Source: Pelatocladus maniniholoensis HA4357-MV3
GTDB lineage: Bacteria; Cyanobacteriota; Cyanobacteriia; Cyanobacteriales; Nostocaceae
DNA length: 64,000 bases
Assembly: GCA_019359115.1 (NCBI GenBank)
Contig: JAHHHW010000154.1
Coordinates: forward strand, 44,999 to 108,998
Reading direction: 5' to 3'
Within the stretch, counting starts at the first letter, position 1; the number at the start of each line of letters is the position of its first letter. This document shows positions 8,904 through 18,144 of this stretch, piece by piece. The notes under the pieces are model-generated. The model searched no databases and was not told the DNA's origin. It worked only from the letters and a program-made list of their open reading frames with translations. The position numbers and the translations under genes were made by a program.

Positions 8904-9116
8904 CTACTCTTCTACTACTTCAACTAAGTCTTCAATCATCACATCTAATGCACGCGCCATTTTCAAAATTGAGGTAAAATCTACCATTGCTAGCCCTCGC
9001 GATCGCGCGTAGGCTCTGACTGAACTATAGGCTACTCCCGAATAGTCAGAGACATCCTTGAGCGTCCAACCTTTTTCACCTGCAAATTCCCTAATCCGTA
9101 GCCTAATTAGCCCCAT
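8904..9116 (-). CDS. Small XRE-type helix-turn-helix regulator
   Basis: A 70-residue protein that is almost entirely a Cro/C1-type helix-turn-helix: FAGEKGWTLKDVSDYSGVAY, then SVRAYARSRGLAMVDFTSIL and an acidic end (MIEDLVEVVEE). I chose the ATG at 9116 (MGLIRLRIREF); the frame is open five codons further to a TTG at 9131. Such lone single-domain XRE proteins occur as autoregulators or antitoxin-like partners. No toxin-like partner gene overlaps it; the next gene (9316, plus strand) is divergent. The region upstream (9117-9170) is AT-rich and is a plausible operator/promoter. Target genes unknown. Confidence 0.8.
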   Translation of the reverse strand: MGLIRLRIREFAGEKGWTLKDVSDYSGVAYSSVRAYARSRGLAMVDFTSILKMARALDVMIEDLVEVVEE

Positions 9117-9315
9117 TTTTTCTCTTGACAAACGATGAGATTATATCGTTTAATTATTACACTTTAAATTAAAAAACGATCTCCCCCCGGCGTAGGAAAC
9201 TGAAGGGCGATCGCTTTTCCATTAAATTAAATCTCTTCTTCAAACAGATACACCATCCGTAACAAGTTATCCGCCAAGGAATTTGGATGTATCCATCTCA
9301 AAAGGATTTGTCTAT

Positions 9316-9858
9316 ATGTTATCATTAACCACACCAAAAGCGATTGTCATCCGTGAGTCAAAAATTGTCCACAAGTCAAGAACCATCAACCCATTAGCCA
9401 GATTTGTCACCGAAGAAGCTGTTTGCTTGATGTTGAATATCAAGCCAGAAAATATTTATGTAGTAGAATGCTGGCGCTATATGGTTTACGTTCATGGTAA
9501 GGGTGTGAGTAAGTTTGTGAGTTATGCAGATTTTCCGCCAATTCTGGGAGTCCGCCCACCAACCCAAGCAGAAACAGCCAAATGGCGCAGGCGTTGGCGA
9601 AAAAATTTCAACCCTGAATATAGAAAGCAAGCACCTCAATGGTGGGCAAAGTTTTTTGCAGGTGAAGCTTCCCAAGCCCCTTCAGAACCTACGTTGAAAA
9701 GTTGGAGTGATTTAGTAGAGTCAATTAAATTTGCATTTAATCAAGAAAGCTGGGAAATACTCCAAAAAAATTTGTTAAGTAAGTGGGTCAAATTAAATAT
9801 AAAACCTCACCCTCAATCCCTCTCCTTAGTAAGGAGAGGGAAGCCGGAGGCAGGGTGA
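9316..9858 (+). CDS. Hypothetical cyanobacterial protein with repeat-encoded C-terminus
   Basis: About 180 residues from the ATG at 9316, which has AAAGGA upstream; a TTG at 9283 would add 11 residues. No known domain is recognised. The central part is basic and Trp-rich (WRRRWRKNFNPEYRKQAPQWWAKFF). The N-terminal part (PKAIVIRESKIVHKSRTINPL, VEECWRYMVYVHGKGVSKFV-like) could be a small nucleic-acid-binding or scaffold fold, but this is speculation. The last 18-20 residues (KPHPQSLSLVRRGKPEAG) are translated from the palindromic repeat at 9801-9864, whose TGA ends the gene. The ancestral protein was therefore shorter or differed at its end. Confidence 0.65.
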   Translation: MLSLTTPKAIVIRESKIVHKSRTINPLARFVTEEAVCLMLNIKPENIYVVECWRYMVYVHGKGVSKFVSYADFPPILGVRPPTQAETAKWRRRWRKNFNPEYRKQAPQWWAKFFAGEASQAPSEPTLKSWSDLVESIKFAFNQESWEILQKNLLSKWVKLNIKPHPQSLSLVRRGKPEAG

Positions 9859-9864
9859 GGTTTT
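9801..9864. repeat. Palindromic extragenic repeat overlapping the 3' end of the 9316 gene
   Basis: The outer arms AAAACCTCACCCT (9801-9813) and AGGGTGAGGTTTT (9852-9864) are exact inverted repeats. The inner arms CCCTCTCCTT and AAGGAGAGGG (9818-9840) are also exact. The T-rich sequence after it (TTTTATTTTATC) suggests that it may also act as a transcription terminator. It belongs to a repeat class common in filamentous cyanobacteria. Confidence 0.8.
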
Positions 9865-9936
9865 ATTTTATCTTTAATTACACCTACCTACTTAGTTAAA
9901 AAACAACCACTAACCACTAACTCCTAACCACCAGAT

Positions 9937-10093
9937 CTTTCAAGGTGTAAATTTAGAAAATGAAAATTTCTTGGTGTCTTAGTGTTTTGGTGTTGAAAAA
10001 AATTACTTTTTCAACACCAAAATACAGAGACACAAAGAGAAAATATATTTTCTTAACTTAAGATAATGGTTCTTTTTCTATCCACCTTGAAAG
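9937..10093. repeat. 157-bp inverted-repeat element with perfect 16-bp internal hairpin
   Basis: The termini are CTTTCAAGGTG (9937-9947) and CACCTTGAAAG (10083-10093). Inside, TTTTGGTGTTGAAAAA (9985-10000) and its exact complement (10007-10022) enclose a 6-nt loop. More distant arms (GGTGTCTTAGTG and CAGAGACAC) partly pair. No ORF is inside. It lies between two convergent genes and is flanked on both sides by ACTAACCACTAAC repeats. It looks like a non-autonomous palindromic element. Confidence 0.7.
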
Positions 10094-10117
10094 GACTACC
10101 GCTAACCACTAACCAAA

Positions 10118-11035
10118 CTATTCAGTAATTTTTTTCCTGGCTCTTTCTGCACGTGCTTCAGCACTTGCCATGACTTCATCCATGTTTTCTAACATTTCCC
10201 CAGGGAAGTTTTCTAAGACTCTAGTGGAAAGAGCAACCCGATTTTTTCCTTCATCTAAGTCAATAATTACGGCTTTGATTGACTGACCGACTTGGAATAC
10301 TTTTTCGAGATTGTCAATAAATTTCTGAGTAATCTGCTTGATGTGAAGTAAAGCGCTAACGCCATCTATATCTACAAATACACCAAAGGGTCTGATACCA
10401 CTAATTTTCCCTTCTACTAACTGACCTAGTTCAAAAGTACTGAAGCTAGCAGAACGAGTTGCCAAACGCTGGGAAAGTATAAGTTTTTTATTATTGCGAT
10501 CAATTTCTAAAAAACTAACAGTCAGAGTTTGTCCTTTGAGGGATTCTAAATTATTACGTTCTAGCAGGTGCGATCGCGGAATAAATCCCCGTAAACCCAG
10601 AATATCAACAGTAACACCGCCTTTATTAACATTGAATACCCGGACTTCCACTGTCTGAGAATTATCACGCATTTGGGCTAGTCGTTCCCAAATATGTTTA
10701 ATTTCTAATTGTCGCCGCGAAAGTGTAACTTGGCCTTCTGCGTCTTGATCGCGAATGATTAAAAATTCTAATTCCTCATTGAGTGGCAGTACCTCTGACA
10801 AATCTGTTACATTTCTCAAAGCAGCCTCTTCACGAGGAATAAAGGCAGACGATTTACCACCAATGTCTACATAAGCGCCATCTGGGTCTAACTGGAACAC
10901 TTTCCCATGTACTACCTGTCCTTTTTGAAACTGGTAATCATGTTTTTCCAGCGCTTTAGCAAAATCGTCCATTGAAAAAGATGAATTGGCTTTTTGAGAA
11001 AGTTTAGTTTCAGAATTCATGAGTTGTGCAGACAA
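10118..11035 (-). CDS. rps1b: 30S ribosomal protein S1 homologue (three S1 domains, cyanobacterial Rps1b type)
   Basis: A 305-residue RNA-binding protein with three S1 domains: about 38-105 (GQVVHGKVFQLDPDGAYVDI), 122-190 (VEVRVFNVNKGGVTVDILG) and 204-275 (GQLVEGKISGIRPFGVFVDI). Cyanobacterial S1 proteins are short compared with the six-domain E. coli S1. The 305-residue length matches the second S1 paralogue (slr1984-like, rps1b) rather than the roughly 330-residue main S1, so I assign that paralogue with moderate certainty. It binds mRNA leaders and aids translation initiation. It is a single gene, convergent with the 9316 gene across repeats. Confidence 0.88.
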   Translation of the reverse strand: MSAQLMNSETKLSQKANSSFSMDDFAKALEKHDYQFQKGQVVHGKVFQLDPDGAYVDIGGKSSAFIPREEAALRNVTDLSEVLPLNEELEFLIIRDQDAEGQVTLSRRQLEIKHIWERLAQMRDNSQTVEVRVFNVNKGGVTVDILGLRGFIPRSHLLERNNLESLKGQTLTVSFLEIDRNNKKLILSQRLATRSASFSTFELGQLVEGKISGIRPFGVFVDIDGVSALLHIKQITQKFIDNLEKVFQVGQSIKAVIIDLDEGKNRVALSTRVLENFPGEMLENMDEVMASAEARAERARKKITE

Positions 11036-11108
11036 ATTGTTAATTAGTCAATAGTCCAGAGTCCATAGTCAATAGTTCAGAGTTTTTAATGACCCTTGAC
11101 CATTGAAC

Positions 11109-11149
11109 GCCACGTGCTACAACGCGGGGAACCCGCGCAACGCAGTGGC
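11109..11149. repeat. GC-rich palindromic repeat
   Basis: GCCAC (11109) pairs with GTGGC (11149) and CGCGGG with CCCGCG around a GAA loop. It is a 41-bp GC-rich hairpin in the spacer between the S1 and dienelactone hydrolase genes, and is typical of Nostocales extragenic palindromes. Confidence 0.65.
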
Positions 11150-11165
11150 TCCCCTTAACCATTGA

Positions 11166-11912
11166 CTATTGTTGTAGCTGTTGTGCAAACAGTTGTTTTA
11201 CCTGTTCCCAAGCATCAGCCGCAGCTATTGGATTATAGCTGGCACGTTGGTCACAGAAAAATCCGTGATCAGCTCCATCGTAGCGAAACACGCGATGAGG
11301 AATTTTATATTTTTCTAACTCTGCTTCTATTTGGTTTACCTGTTTAGTAGGAATACTGGCGTCTTCCATACCAAAGAAAGCGTAGAGAGTTCCTGGAATA
11401 TCTTTTGTACGAGTGATAGTAGCATCGCCGCCTCCTGGTGTGGCGTTAGCAATACGTGCGCCGTAGAAGGAAGCAGTAGCTTTGATATCTGGGAGAGTAG
11501 CAGCAAGATAAGCAACATGGCCGCCAAAGCAGAAACCTATACAACCAAAACCATCTTGTTTTACTTGTGGTAGAGTTTTGAGGTAGTCAATCGTTCTTTG
11601 AATATCACTGAGTAGTTCTGATGCTTGGCTTTGTTCCCAAGCGTAGACTCTACCCACTTCTATATCTGCTGGTGTGTAACCTGTTTCAAAAGCAGGGGCG
11701 ACACGTTCAAACAGCGCAGGGGCGATCGCTACATAACCTTCACGAGCAATACGTTCTGTAACATCGCGGATATGCGAGTTCACTCCAAAAATTTCTTGCA
11801 AGACTATAACTCCTGGATAAGAGCCTGGTTCTTGAGGCTGGGCTATGTAAGTAGCTATCTCGAAATCAGCTTGCGAAAGATTAACTTTTGCGGTGTCAAT
11901 TGCTCGTACCAT
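11166..11912 (-). CDS. Dienelactone hydrolase family protein
   Basis: This 248-residue alpha/beta hydrolase has the cysteine nucleophile elbow GFCFGG (within CIGFCFGGHVAYLA), a downstream Asp region (FGMEDASIP) and the catalytic His in DGADHGFFC. This is the Cys-Asp-His triad of the dienelactone hydrolase family. The N-terminal EPGSYPGVIVLQEIFGVNSH segment supplies the oxyanion-loop region. The length is that of the family. Cyanobacterial members are mostly uncharacterised esterases, and true dienelactone activity is not implied. It is a monocistronic unit that starts at ATG 11912, divergent from the GntR regulator at 12211 across 298 bp. Confidence 0.9.
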   Translation of the reverse strand: MVRAIDTAKVNLSQADFEIATYIAQPQEPGSYPGVIVLQEIFGVNSHIRDVTERIAREGYVAIAPALFERVAPAFETGYTPADIEVGRVYAWEQSQASELLSDIQRTIDYLKTLPQVKQDGFGCIGFCFGGHVAYLAATLPDIKATASFYGARIANATPGGGDATITRTKDIPGTLYAFFGMEDASIPTKQVNQIEAELEKYKIPHRVFRYDGADHGFFCDQRASYNPIAAADAWEQVKQLFAQQLQQ

Positions 11913-12210
11913 AACAATTTTTACCAGTACTATGTATGATTTAGATATATCTATAGATATACCTATGCAAATATCTCTAAACTATCCCAAATCAAATTAT
12001 TAACTACTGGCAACGAATGTACTATAAATTTCCCTCAAATAATTTGAATCTATAAATAGAATATTTAACAAGTAAAATTTGTAGCTGGTTACAGAATGCT
12101 AATAATGCAGCGTGGTAAAAATTACTATGCAGTAAAACAGGGTAAAAAACAAAGTATATAAACCTTGTAGCCTTCTACCTTTTTGTACCAGCAACTTTGG
12201 AGGCTTGGTG
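11913..12210. other. AT-rich divergent intergenic region
   Basis: Spacer between the divergent dienelactone hydrolase and GntR genes. It should hold both promoters. An imperfect repeat of TAGATATATCTATAGATATACC is visible near 11940-11963, which could be an operator for the adjacent GntR regulator. I see no small ORF or RNA gene. Confidence 0.4.
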
Positions 12211-13197
12211 ATGATTCAGTTCCGTATTCAGCCAGACAGTGAAATTCCTGCATCAAATCAGCTGTTTAATCAAATCAGATTTGCGATCGCATCTCGCCAA
12301 TATCCCCCTGGGTACAAGTTACCGAGTACACGGGCGCTGGCTATGCAAACTGGGCTGCATCGTAATACCATTAGCAAGGTTTACCGCCAACTCGAAGATG
12401 ACGGACTCGTAGAAAGTCTTGCTGGTTCAGGTATTTACGTCCGCGCCCAAGGTCATGAAGGTGGTAGTAAACTGCAATCACCAATTCTCAAAGAAGATCC
12501 CGAAGCATACAAGGTTGTCCAACAAGCACTTGATGAGTTGCTGTCTCATGGCTGTTCACTCAACCAAGCACGAGAAATATTTCTCGCGGAAATTGACTGG
12601 CGCTTGCGTTGTAGTGCGCGGGTGTTGGTAGCGGTTCCTGCTGGTGACATTGGTGCAGGAGAATTGATGGTGTATGAATTAGAACAAAATCTCAAAATAC
12701 CAGTACAGCTAGTCACAATGGAAGAATTGCCTGTTGTACTTGAGAAAACCTCCTCTGCTACAGTTGTTACCAGTCGATATTTTATCGGTGAAGTAGAAGT
12801 AATTGCAGCTCCGAAAGCAGTACGGGTGATTCCTCTGGATATCCAAGACTACGCCAAAGAGTTCAATATTTTGAAAAACCTTCCAAAAGACAGTTGTATT
12901 GGTATAGTCAGTCTAAGTTCTGGCTGGCTTCGAGCCGCAGAAGTTATTCTCCACGGTCTACGGGGAGATGAAATACTCGTAATGACTTCACAACCAAAAG
13001 ATAGTTATAAACTTCAAGCAATGGTCAAGCGGGCGCAGGTAATTTTTAGCACAGACAAACCTAGTTTTGCTGCGGCACAAGTAGCTTTACACAACTGTGC
13101 TGAAGATATTATTCGTCCACCCAAACTCATGTGTGGTGAAAATTATATCGGTACTACATCGATTAATTTGCTCAAAAGAGAATTGGGTTTAAGTTAG
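12211..13197 (+). CDS. GntR family transcriptional regulator
   Basis: A 328-residue protein. The N-terminal winged helix (about residues 1-75) carries the GntR hallmark: NQIRFAIASRQYPPGYKLPS, STRALAMQTGLHRNTISKVY and LEDDGLVES, then GSGIYV. The C-terminal 240 residues are an effector-type domain without the aminotransferase fold of MocR proteins (no PLP Lys motif seen), and its ligand is unknown. I chose the ATG at 12211 because GGAGG (12199-12203) lies 7 nt upstream; TTG and GTG codons just before it are in frame. It may regulate the divergent dienelactone hydrolase, but this is inference from position only. Confidence 0.87.
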   Translation: MIQFRIQPDSEIPASNQLFNQIRFAIASRQYPPGYKLPSTRALAMQTGLHRNTISKVYRQLEDDGLVESLAGSGIYVRAQGHEGGSKLQSPILKEDPEAYKVVQQALDELLSHGCSLNQAREIFLAEIDWRLRCSARVLVAVPAGDIGAGELMVYELEQNLKIPVQLVTMEELPVVLEKTSSATVVTSRYFIGEVEVIAAPKAVRVIPLDIQDYAKEFNILKNLPKDSCIGIVSLSSGWLRAAEVILHGLRGDEILVMTSQPKDSYKLQAMVKRAQVIFSTDKPSFAAAQVALHNCAEDIIRPPKLMCGENYIGTTSINLLKRELGLS

Positions 13198-13350
13198 TTA
13201 GTGGTTAGTGGTTAGTAGCAGATGACAAATGACTATTGACCATTAACTTGTCTAAGAGTTCATTTTAACCCTCGTAACAACAGAGCGATCGCCTACTTTC
13301 TCCACTTTGAGAAGCTTGGAAAACAGAGGCATTTTTATCTGGTAAGAGTG

Positions 13351-14262
13351 TTAACCATTAACCATTGATAAAAATTCTTGTACCCTTTTTAAGTAAGTTG
13401 GTGCATCTTCCAACATGGGGAAATGCGCTGTCTTGGGAATCATCACATATTCAATTGCTTGATTCAGTTTTGCTGCTTGACGTCCCATCTCAGCAGGAAT
13501 AATTTTGTCATATTCTCCTGACACTAGCAGCGTCGGTACAATGATCTTAGTAAATTCCTGCGGCATTAACTCAGCAGCAGCTTTACTGACAGAAGTAAAA
13601 ATTGTACCTAAAGCTGCATCATAATCAGCAACGAGAAAATCTTGTAAAAAAGCTCGCCTTTCTGGTGCTGGTATGGGGCGATGCAAAAATCGTGCAATGA
13701 ACATCCTGTCTACTAACGGTATTTTTCCCAACCATTGAGGGCGGAATTTGACAACGTAGCCACCGAATTTATGAAAGGCTGTGAACGCTTTCTCGTCGTA
13801 TTCAAAAATACCGCTACAGGTAAGAATTGCTTTTTCCACTCGTTCTGGATAGCGGTTGAGAAATAGAGTCGCGATGGAAGCGCCCATCGAATGAGCATGA
13901 ATATAAGCGCGTTGAACCTGTAACGAATCTAACAACGCTGCTAAGTCATCCGCGTATTCTTCTAATTCATAAGTTAATTCTGTAACTGCTTGTGATTCTT
14001 CTGACGGCGAATCGGACTCAACAACGGCTTCACTAGCTTTAGTGACAGCAGTCGGCTTACCACGGGAACGCCCGAACCCGCGTAAATCATAAAGCAGACA
14101 ATCGAATTTTTCAACCAATGTTGCGGCAGTACTTTGCCAGTATCGACCAGAACCAGCCCAACCATGCACAAAAATCATCACTGGTTTGGGTTGAGAAATA
14201 ATGGATGGTTCTCGTATCCATTCGTAATAATGTTCTACGCCACGGATATTAATGTAAGGCAT
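13351..14262 (-). CDS. Alpha/beta fold hydrolase
   Basis: This 303-residue hydrolase has an HGWAGSG oxyanion motif, DLRGFGRS strand, nucleophile elbow AHSMGAS, acid region SGEYDKIIP and catalytic His in KTAHFPMLE. This is a complete Ser-Asp-His triad. An acidic insertion of about 35 residues (KASEAVVESDSPSEESQ) separates the RGFGRS motif from the following helix, and is unusual compared with compact family members. No signal peptide. The substrate is unknown. It sits 120 bp upstream, in transcription, of nothing co-directional but clpX's 3' end, so it is probably monocistronic. Confidence 0.9.
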   Translation of the reverse strand: MPYINIRGVEHYYEWIREPSIISQPKPVMIFVHGWAGSGRYWQSTAATLVEKFDCLLYDLRGFGRSRGKPTAVTKASEAVVESDSPSEESQAVTELTYELEEYADDLAALLDSLQVQRAYIHAHSMGASIATLFLNRYPERVEKAILTCSGIFEYDEKAFTAFHKFGGYVVKFRPQWLGKIPLVDRMFIARFLHRPIPAPERRAFLQDFLVADYDAALGTIFTSVSKAAAELMPQEFTKIIVPTLLVSGEYDKIIPAEMGRQAAKLNQAIEYVMIPKTAHFPMLEDAPTYLKRVQEFLSMVNG

Positions 14263-14382
14263 CTCCAGGAGGAGGTGGTGAGGAGTAGGGGGAAGTGGGG
14301 AAATTGGGAGATGAAGAGGGTTAGAACATTCTGTATATTCTGTCCCTGTGTCACCTTGTCGCCGTGTCCCCGGATTCTTAGT

Positions 14383-15723
14383 TTACGCTGATTCTGGCTT
14401 GGGTAGGGAAGAAGGATGCACTAATAGTTCAGCTGTGGAACGCTTCTCTACCATTTCCCGTGTGACAGTGCAGCGAGTCACGTCCTTACGGGACGGTAAT
14501 TCATACATGACATCGAGCATTAGTTCTTCAACAATACCCCGCAGCGCCCTTGCACCAGTTTTGCGGCGATATGCTTCTTGGGCGATCGCTCGCAAAGCTT
14601 CTGCTTTAAAGTCCAGCTGAACGTTGTCCATTTTCAGTAGTTTCTGGTACTGCTTGACTAAGGCACTACGTGGTTGAGTCAAGATAGCCATCAACGCTTC
14701 TTCATCTAGTGGATCTACCACTGCTACCATTGGCACACGTCCAATAAATTCTGGAATCATGCCAAATTTAACTAAATCATCCGGTTCCAAATACCGCAAA
14801 GTATCTGCTGCGCGTTTTTCTTTCGTTTGACCTTCTCCTGGTTGCACAAAGCCTATTGACTTTTTGCCAGTTCTCTGATCTACAACTTTTTCTAAGCCAA
14901 CAAAAGCACCGCCGCAGATGAACAAAATATTACTGGTGTCAATCTGGATACAGTCTTGATAGGGGTGCTTGCGTCCGCCTTGAGGAGGTACGTTAGCAAC
15001 TGTTCCTTCCAGCATTTTCAGCAAAGCTTGCTGTACACCTTCACCAGACACATCCCTTGTAATCGAAGGGTTTTCACTCTTACGAGCAATTTTATCGATT
15101 TCGTCGATATAAATAATTCCCCGTTGCGCTTCTTCGACATCCAAATCTGCTACTTGCAGCAGTCGCAACAAAATATTTTCTACATCTTCGCCCACATACC
15201 CCGCTTCTGTCAGGGTAGTCGCGTCAGCAACAGCAAACGGCACATCCAGAATTTTGGCCAAAGTCTGAGCGAGCAGAGTTTTGCCACAACCAGTAGGGCC
15301 AATCAACAGAATATTGGACTTCTGTAGCTCAACAGGATCATCGGTTCCACTTTTGCCATTGTTTTTGGACTGAATGATCGCCAGTCGCTTATAGTGATTG
15401 TAAACGGCTACTGATAGTACTTTTTTGGCTTCGTCTTGCCCTATCACATGTTCGTCTAGATAATTCTTAATCTCTCGCGGTTTAGGGATTTGGTTTAACG
15501 AGAGATTGGAGGAGCGGACACGGCGTTTTTGAGGATCTTCTGATTTTTGTGTTGGTTGAGACGCCGCGCTATTTGTGTCGAGCAACTCCTCGTCTAGGAT
15601 TTCATTACACAAGTCAACGCATTCATCGCAGATATAGACTCCCGGTCCAGCGATTAATTTACGCACCTGCTCCTGAGACTTACCACAAAACGAACATTTT
15701 AAATGGGAGTCGTACTTAGACAT
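14383..15723 (-). CDS. clpX: ATP-dependent Clp protease ATP-binding subunit ClpX
   Basis: 446 residues. The N-terminal zinc-binding domain has four cysteines (10, 13, 32, 35). AAA+ Walker A is GPTGCGKT (142-149) and Walker B is IIYIDEID. The conserved [19 protein letters not shown] and the sensor-2 region [13 protein letters not shown] follow. ClpX unfolds substrates for ClpP. The start ATG is 9 nt after the clpP stop and is preceded by AGAGG, so the two genes are translationally close and form the tig-clpP-clpX unit common in cyanobacteria. Confidence 0.98.
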   Translation of the reverse strand: MSKYDSHLKCSFCGKSQEQVRKLIAGPGVYICDECVDLCNEILDEELLDTNSAASQPTQKSEDPQKRRVRSSNLSLNQIPKPREIKNYLDEHVIGQDEAKKVLSVAVYNHYKRLAIIQSKNNGKSGTDDPVELQKSNILLIGPTGCGKTLLAQTLAKILDVPFAVADATTLTEAGYVGEDVENILLRLLQVADLDVEEAQRGIIYIDEIDKIARKSENPSITRDVSGEGVQQALLKMLEGTVANVPPQGGRKHPYQDCIQIDTSNILFICGGAFVGLEKVVDQRTGKKSIGFVQPGEGQTKEKRAADTLRYLEPDDLVKFGMIPEFIGRVPMVAVVDPLDEEALMAILTQPRSALVKQYQKLLKMDNVQLDFKAEALRAIAQEAYRRKTGARALRGIVEELMLDVMYELPSRKDVTRCTVTREMVEKRSTAELLVHPSSLPKPESA

Positions 15724-15732
15724 ACCAGCCTC

Positions 15733-16428
15733 TTATTTCAGAATGGTGACGTTTTCCCCTGCTGCGGGAAGATTTTGCCTGGTGATGACCTGATCGATCA
15801 ATCCATAATTTTTGGCCTCTTCAGCCGACATGAAAAAGTCCCGTTCAGTATCGGCTTCTATTCTTTCTAATGGTTGACCAGTATGGTGTGACAGTAACTG
15901 ATTCAACTTTGCTTTAATGTAAAGAATTTCCCTTGCTTGAATTTCTATGTCAATTGCTTGACCTTGAGCACCACCAAGAGGTTGGTGAATCATAATCCGC
16001 GAATCAGGTAAAGACATACGTTTACCCGCAGTTCCGGCTGTTAGTAAAAATGCTCCCATGCTCGCGGCTAATCCAAAACAAATGGTCACAACATCTGGAC
16101 GAATTTGTTGGATTGTATCATATATTGCCATGCCCGCATATACTGAGCCACCAGGAGAATTAATATATAGCTGAATATCTTTTTCTGAATCTTCAGCGTC
16201 TAGGAACAGCAACTGAGCAACTATCGAGTTAGCGATCGTATCGTCTATTGGCGTTCCCAAAAAAATAATTCGTTCTCGCAGTAGGCGGGAGTAGATATCA
16301 AAGGCTCGTTCTCCCATGCCAGATTGCTCTACCACCATCGGCACGATGTTACTCGGACCGTTTTGGGTGCGAATTTCAAATGGACTTAAACTGCTGATTG
16401 GGTAATTTCCCGACTGCGATACAAGCAT
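15733..16428 (-). CDS. clpP: ATP-dependent Clp protease proteolytic subunit ClpP
   Basis: 231 residues with a complete catalytic triad: Ser123 in GLAASMGA, His148 in MIHQP and Asp197 in DTERD. The [18 protein letters not shown] segment is the family signature. It is a peptidase-competent paralogue, unlike the ClpR proteins of cyanobacteria. Its place between tig and clpX corresponds to the ClpP that partners ClpX (ClpP2-type in unicellular species), an assignment made by synteny. The N-terminus is about 30 residues longer than in E. coli mature ClpP, probably a propeptide. Confidence 0.98.
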   Translation of the reverse strand: MLVSQSGNYPISSLSPFEIRTQNGPSNIVPMVVEQSGMGERAFDIYSRLLRERIIFLGTPIDDTIANSIVAQLLFLDAEDSEKDIQLYINSPGGSVYAGMAIYDTIQQIRPDVVTICFGLAASMGAFLLTAGTAGKRMSLPDSRIMIHQPLGGAQGQAIDIEIQAREILYIKAKLNQLLSHHTGQPLERIEADTERDFFMSAEEAKNYGLIDQVITRQNLPAAGENVTILK

Positions 16429-16701
16429 ACAGACAAATGTTTGACTTTAAATGTAACAGTAACAGTGGGCAAGACAGCATATGCTGCCTGTGATGAGCGA
16501 ATGGTTTTTTTTTAGGTATGTGTTAACCATTATGCCTCATATAATTTCTTCTCGTGTGAATACAGGATGAATCTAGGTGAGAGAGGATCGGGGATTGAGG
16601 ATAGGGAGAGGGGATAGGGATAGGGATTGATTGTTGAATTTTGTTAAGCATCCCTGATCCTAATTCCCAATCTCTGAATCCCCTATCTCTGCTCCCTAAA
16701 T
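16429..16701. repeat. Spacer with GGGATAGGG-type short repeats between tig and clpP
   Basis: About 270 bp without an ORF. Bases 16585-16690 carry degenerate GGGATAGGGATTG repeats and their inverted counterparts (CCCTGATCCTAATTCCCAATC), which could pair in a tig-clpP transcript. The sequence near clpP (16440-16520) may contain a separate clpP-clpX promoter; I could not define it. Confidence 0.5.
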
Positions 16702-18144
16702 TTATTCTGCTTCTGTTGAGGCTTCCTCTGTGACTGCTGTAGCTTCAGCATCTATGGTGATGGTTTGTTCTTCGCTTTCGTCTGTTTCTTCTGTTGGAGA
16801 TTCTTCTGCACTCAAAGAACCTTCGGGTAAGAGTTCAACTTTTGCATGTTCCAGCAGCCAGTCGATAGTTTTTTCGGTTAGCAGTTCGTCTTTGACATAC
16901 TCTTGCAGTCGCTCTGGATCATAATCTTGCCCAGATAACTGTTCAGAGAGTTCTTCTATTCTGGTGGCGACCTCTTCATCAGTAACTTCGATAGACTCGC
17001 GTTTGCCGATTTCTTCAAGGGCTAGGGTGCGTTGGAGACGTTCGATCGCTTCATCACGAGAACGCTGACGTAATTGCGGAATAATATCGGCAGTAAAAAA
17101 TTTCTTGACATCTAACCCTTGTTGTGCAAGACGCATAGCTGTTTGAGTAAGCATGTTATCGACTTCCCGATCAATCATTGTTTCTGGTAAGTCAATTTCT
17201 ACATGCTGAAGCAGTTCATTCAACAAGGCTTCCTGCTTATTTCCTTTGGTTTTTTGTTCGGCTTCTTTTTGGAATCTCTCTTCCAGGGAAGTCCGTAATT
17301 CAGCTAAAGTCTCATGATCACTGATGTCTTTGGCGAAGTCATCATTCAACTCTGGCAGTTCTTTTTCTTTAATTTCTTTGAGAGTGACGGTGAAAATAGC
17401 TGGTTTTCCGGCTAAATCTTCATTGGTATAGGGATCGGGAAAAGTAGCAGAAATTTCTTTGGTTTCTGTGGGGTTCATTCCGAGGATGCCTGTGATAAAA
17501 CCAGGAATAAATTTATCTTCCTGTAACTCTACCTGAAAATCAGTTGCTTCGCCGCCAGGTATTGCTTCCGGTTCGGCTGCTTCATCATCACCTTCAGTTT
17601 TGGCGATCACGCCTTTAAAGTCAACTACGGCAATATCGCCCAGTTGTGCTGGGCGTCCTTCTACAGGAATCAATGTTGCCATTTGTTGACGTTCATTTTC
17701 TAGAACTTGGTCTACTTTTTCGGGATCGTACTTGATTTCTTCTGCTTTGATTTCCAAATCAGTGTACTGAGTCAAGTTGACTTCTGGTGACACATCAACA
17801 GCAGCCGAAAAAGTCAAGGGTTTACCAGGTTCATAATTATTAATCAAGTCATCAAATGATGAACGTAATTGTGGTTGCCCGATCGCCTGGATATCTTCTT
17901 GTTTAACAGCTTCTGTAATGCCATCTTGAATAAGTTCTTCTAGCGCTGCTGCCTTGATTCGAGTTGTACCCAGGCGCTGTAGCAGTATCTGCCGTGGCAC
18001 CTTGCCTTTACGAAACCCAGGAATGTTGGCAGAACGGCTTAAGTTTTGGATAACTTGTTCGTAGGTTTGCTTGGTTTTTTCTGGTGTAATCTCTATTTCC
18101 AGACCGATTTGACTGGAGGGGAGTTTTTCCTGGGTAACTTTCAT
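16702..18144 (-). CDS. tig: Trigger factor (ribosome-associated chaperone, peptidyl-prolyl isomerase)
   Basis: 480 residues. The N-terminal ribosome-binding domain contains the signature ANIPGFRKGKVPRQ near residue 40. An FKBP-type isomerase domain follows (about 160-260, with GDIAVVDFKGVIA), then a long helical chaperone arm. The acidic tail (EESPTEETDESEEQ) is longer than in E. coli trigger factor (432 residues), which is usual in cyanobacteria. It binds nascent chains at the ribosome exit. It is the first gene of the tig-clpP-clpX group, linking folding to degradation. Confidence 0.97.
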   Translation of the reverse strand: MKVTQEKLPSSQIGLEIEITPEKTKQTYEQVIQNLSRSANIPGFRKGKVPRQILLQRLGTTRIKAAALEELIQDGITEAVKQEDIQAIGQPQLRSSFDDLINNYEPGKPLTFSAAVDVSPEVNLTQYTDLEIKAEEIKYDPEKVDQVLENERQQMATLIPVEGRPAQLGDIAVVDFKGVIAKTEGDDEAAEPEAIPGGEATDFQVELQEDKFIPGFITGILGMNPTETKEISATFPDPYTNEDLAGKPAIFTVTLKEIKEKELPELNDDFAKDISDHETLAELRTSLEERFQKEAEQKTKGNKQEALLNELLQHVEIDLPETMIDREVDNMLTQTAMRLAQQGLDVKKFFTADIIPQLRQRSRDEAIERLQRTLALEEIGKRESIEVTDEEVATRIEELSEQLSGQDYDPERLQEYVKDELLTEKTIDWLLEHAKVELLPEGSLSAEESPTEETDESEEQTITIDAEATAVTEEASTEAE

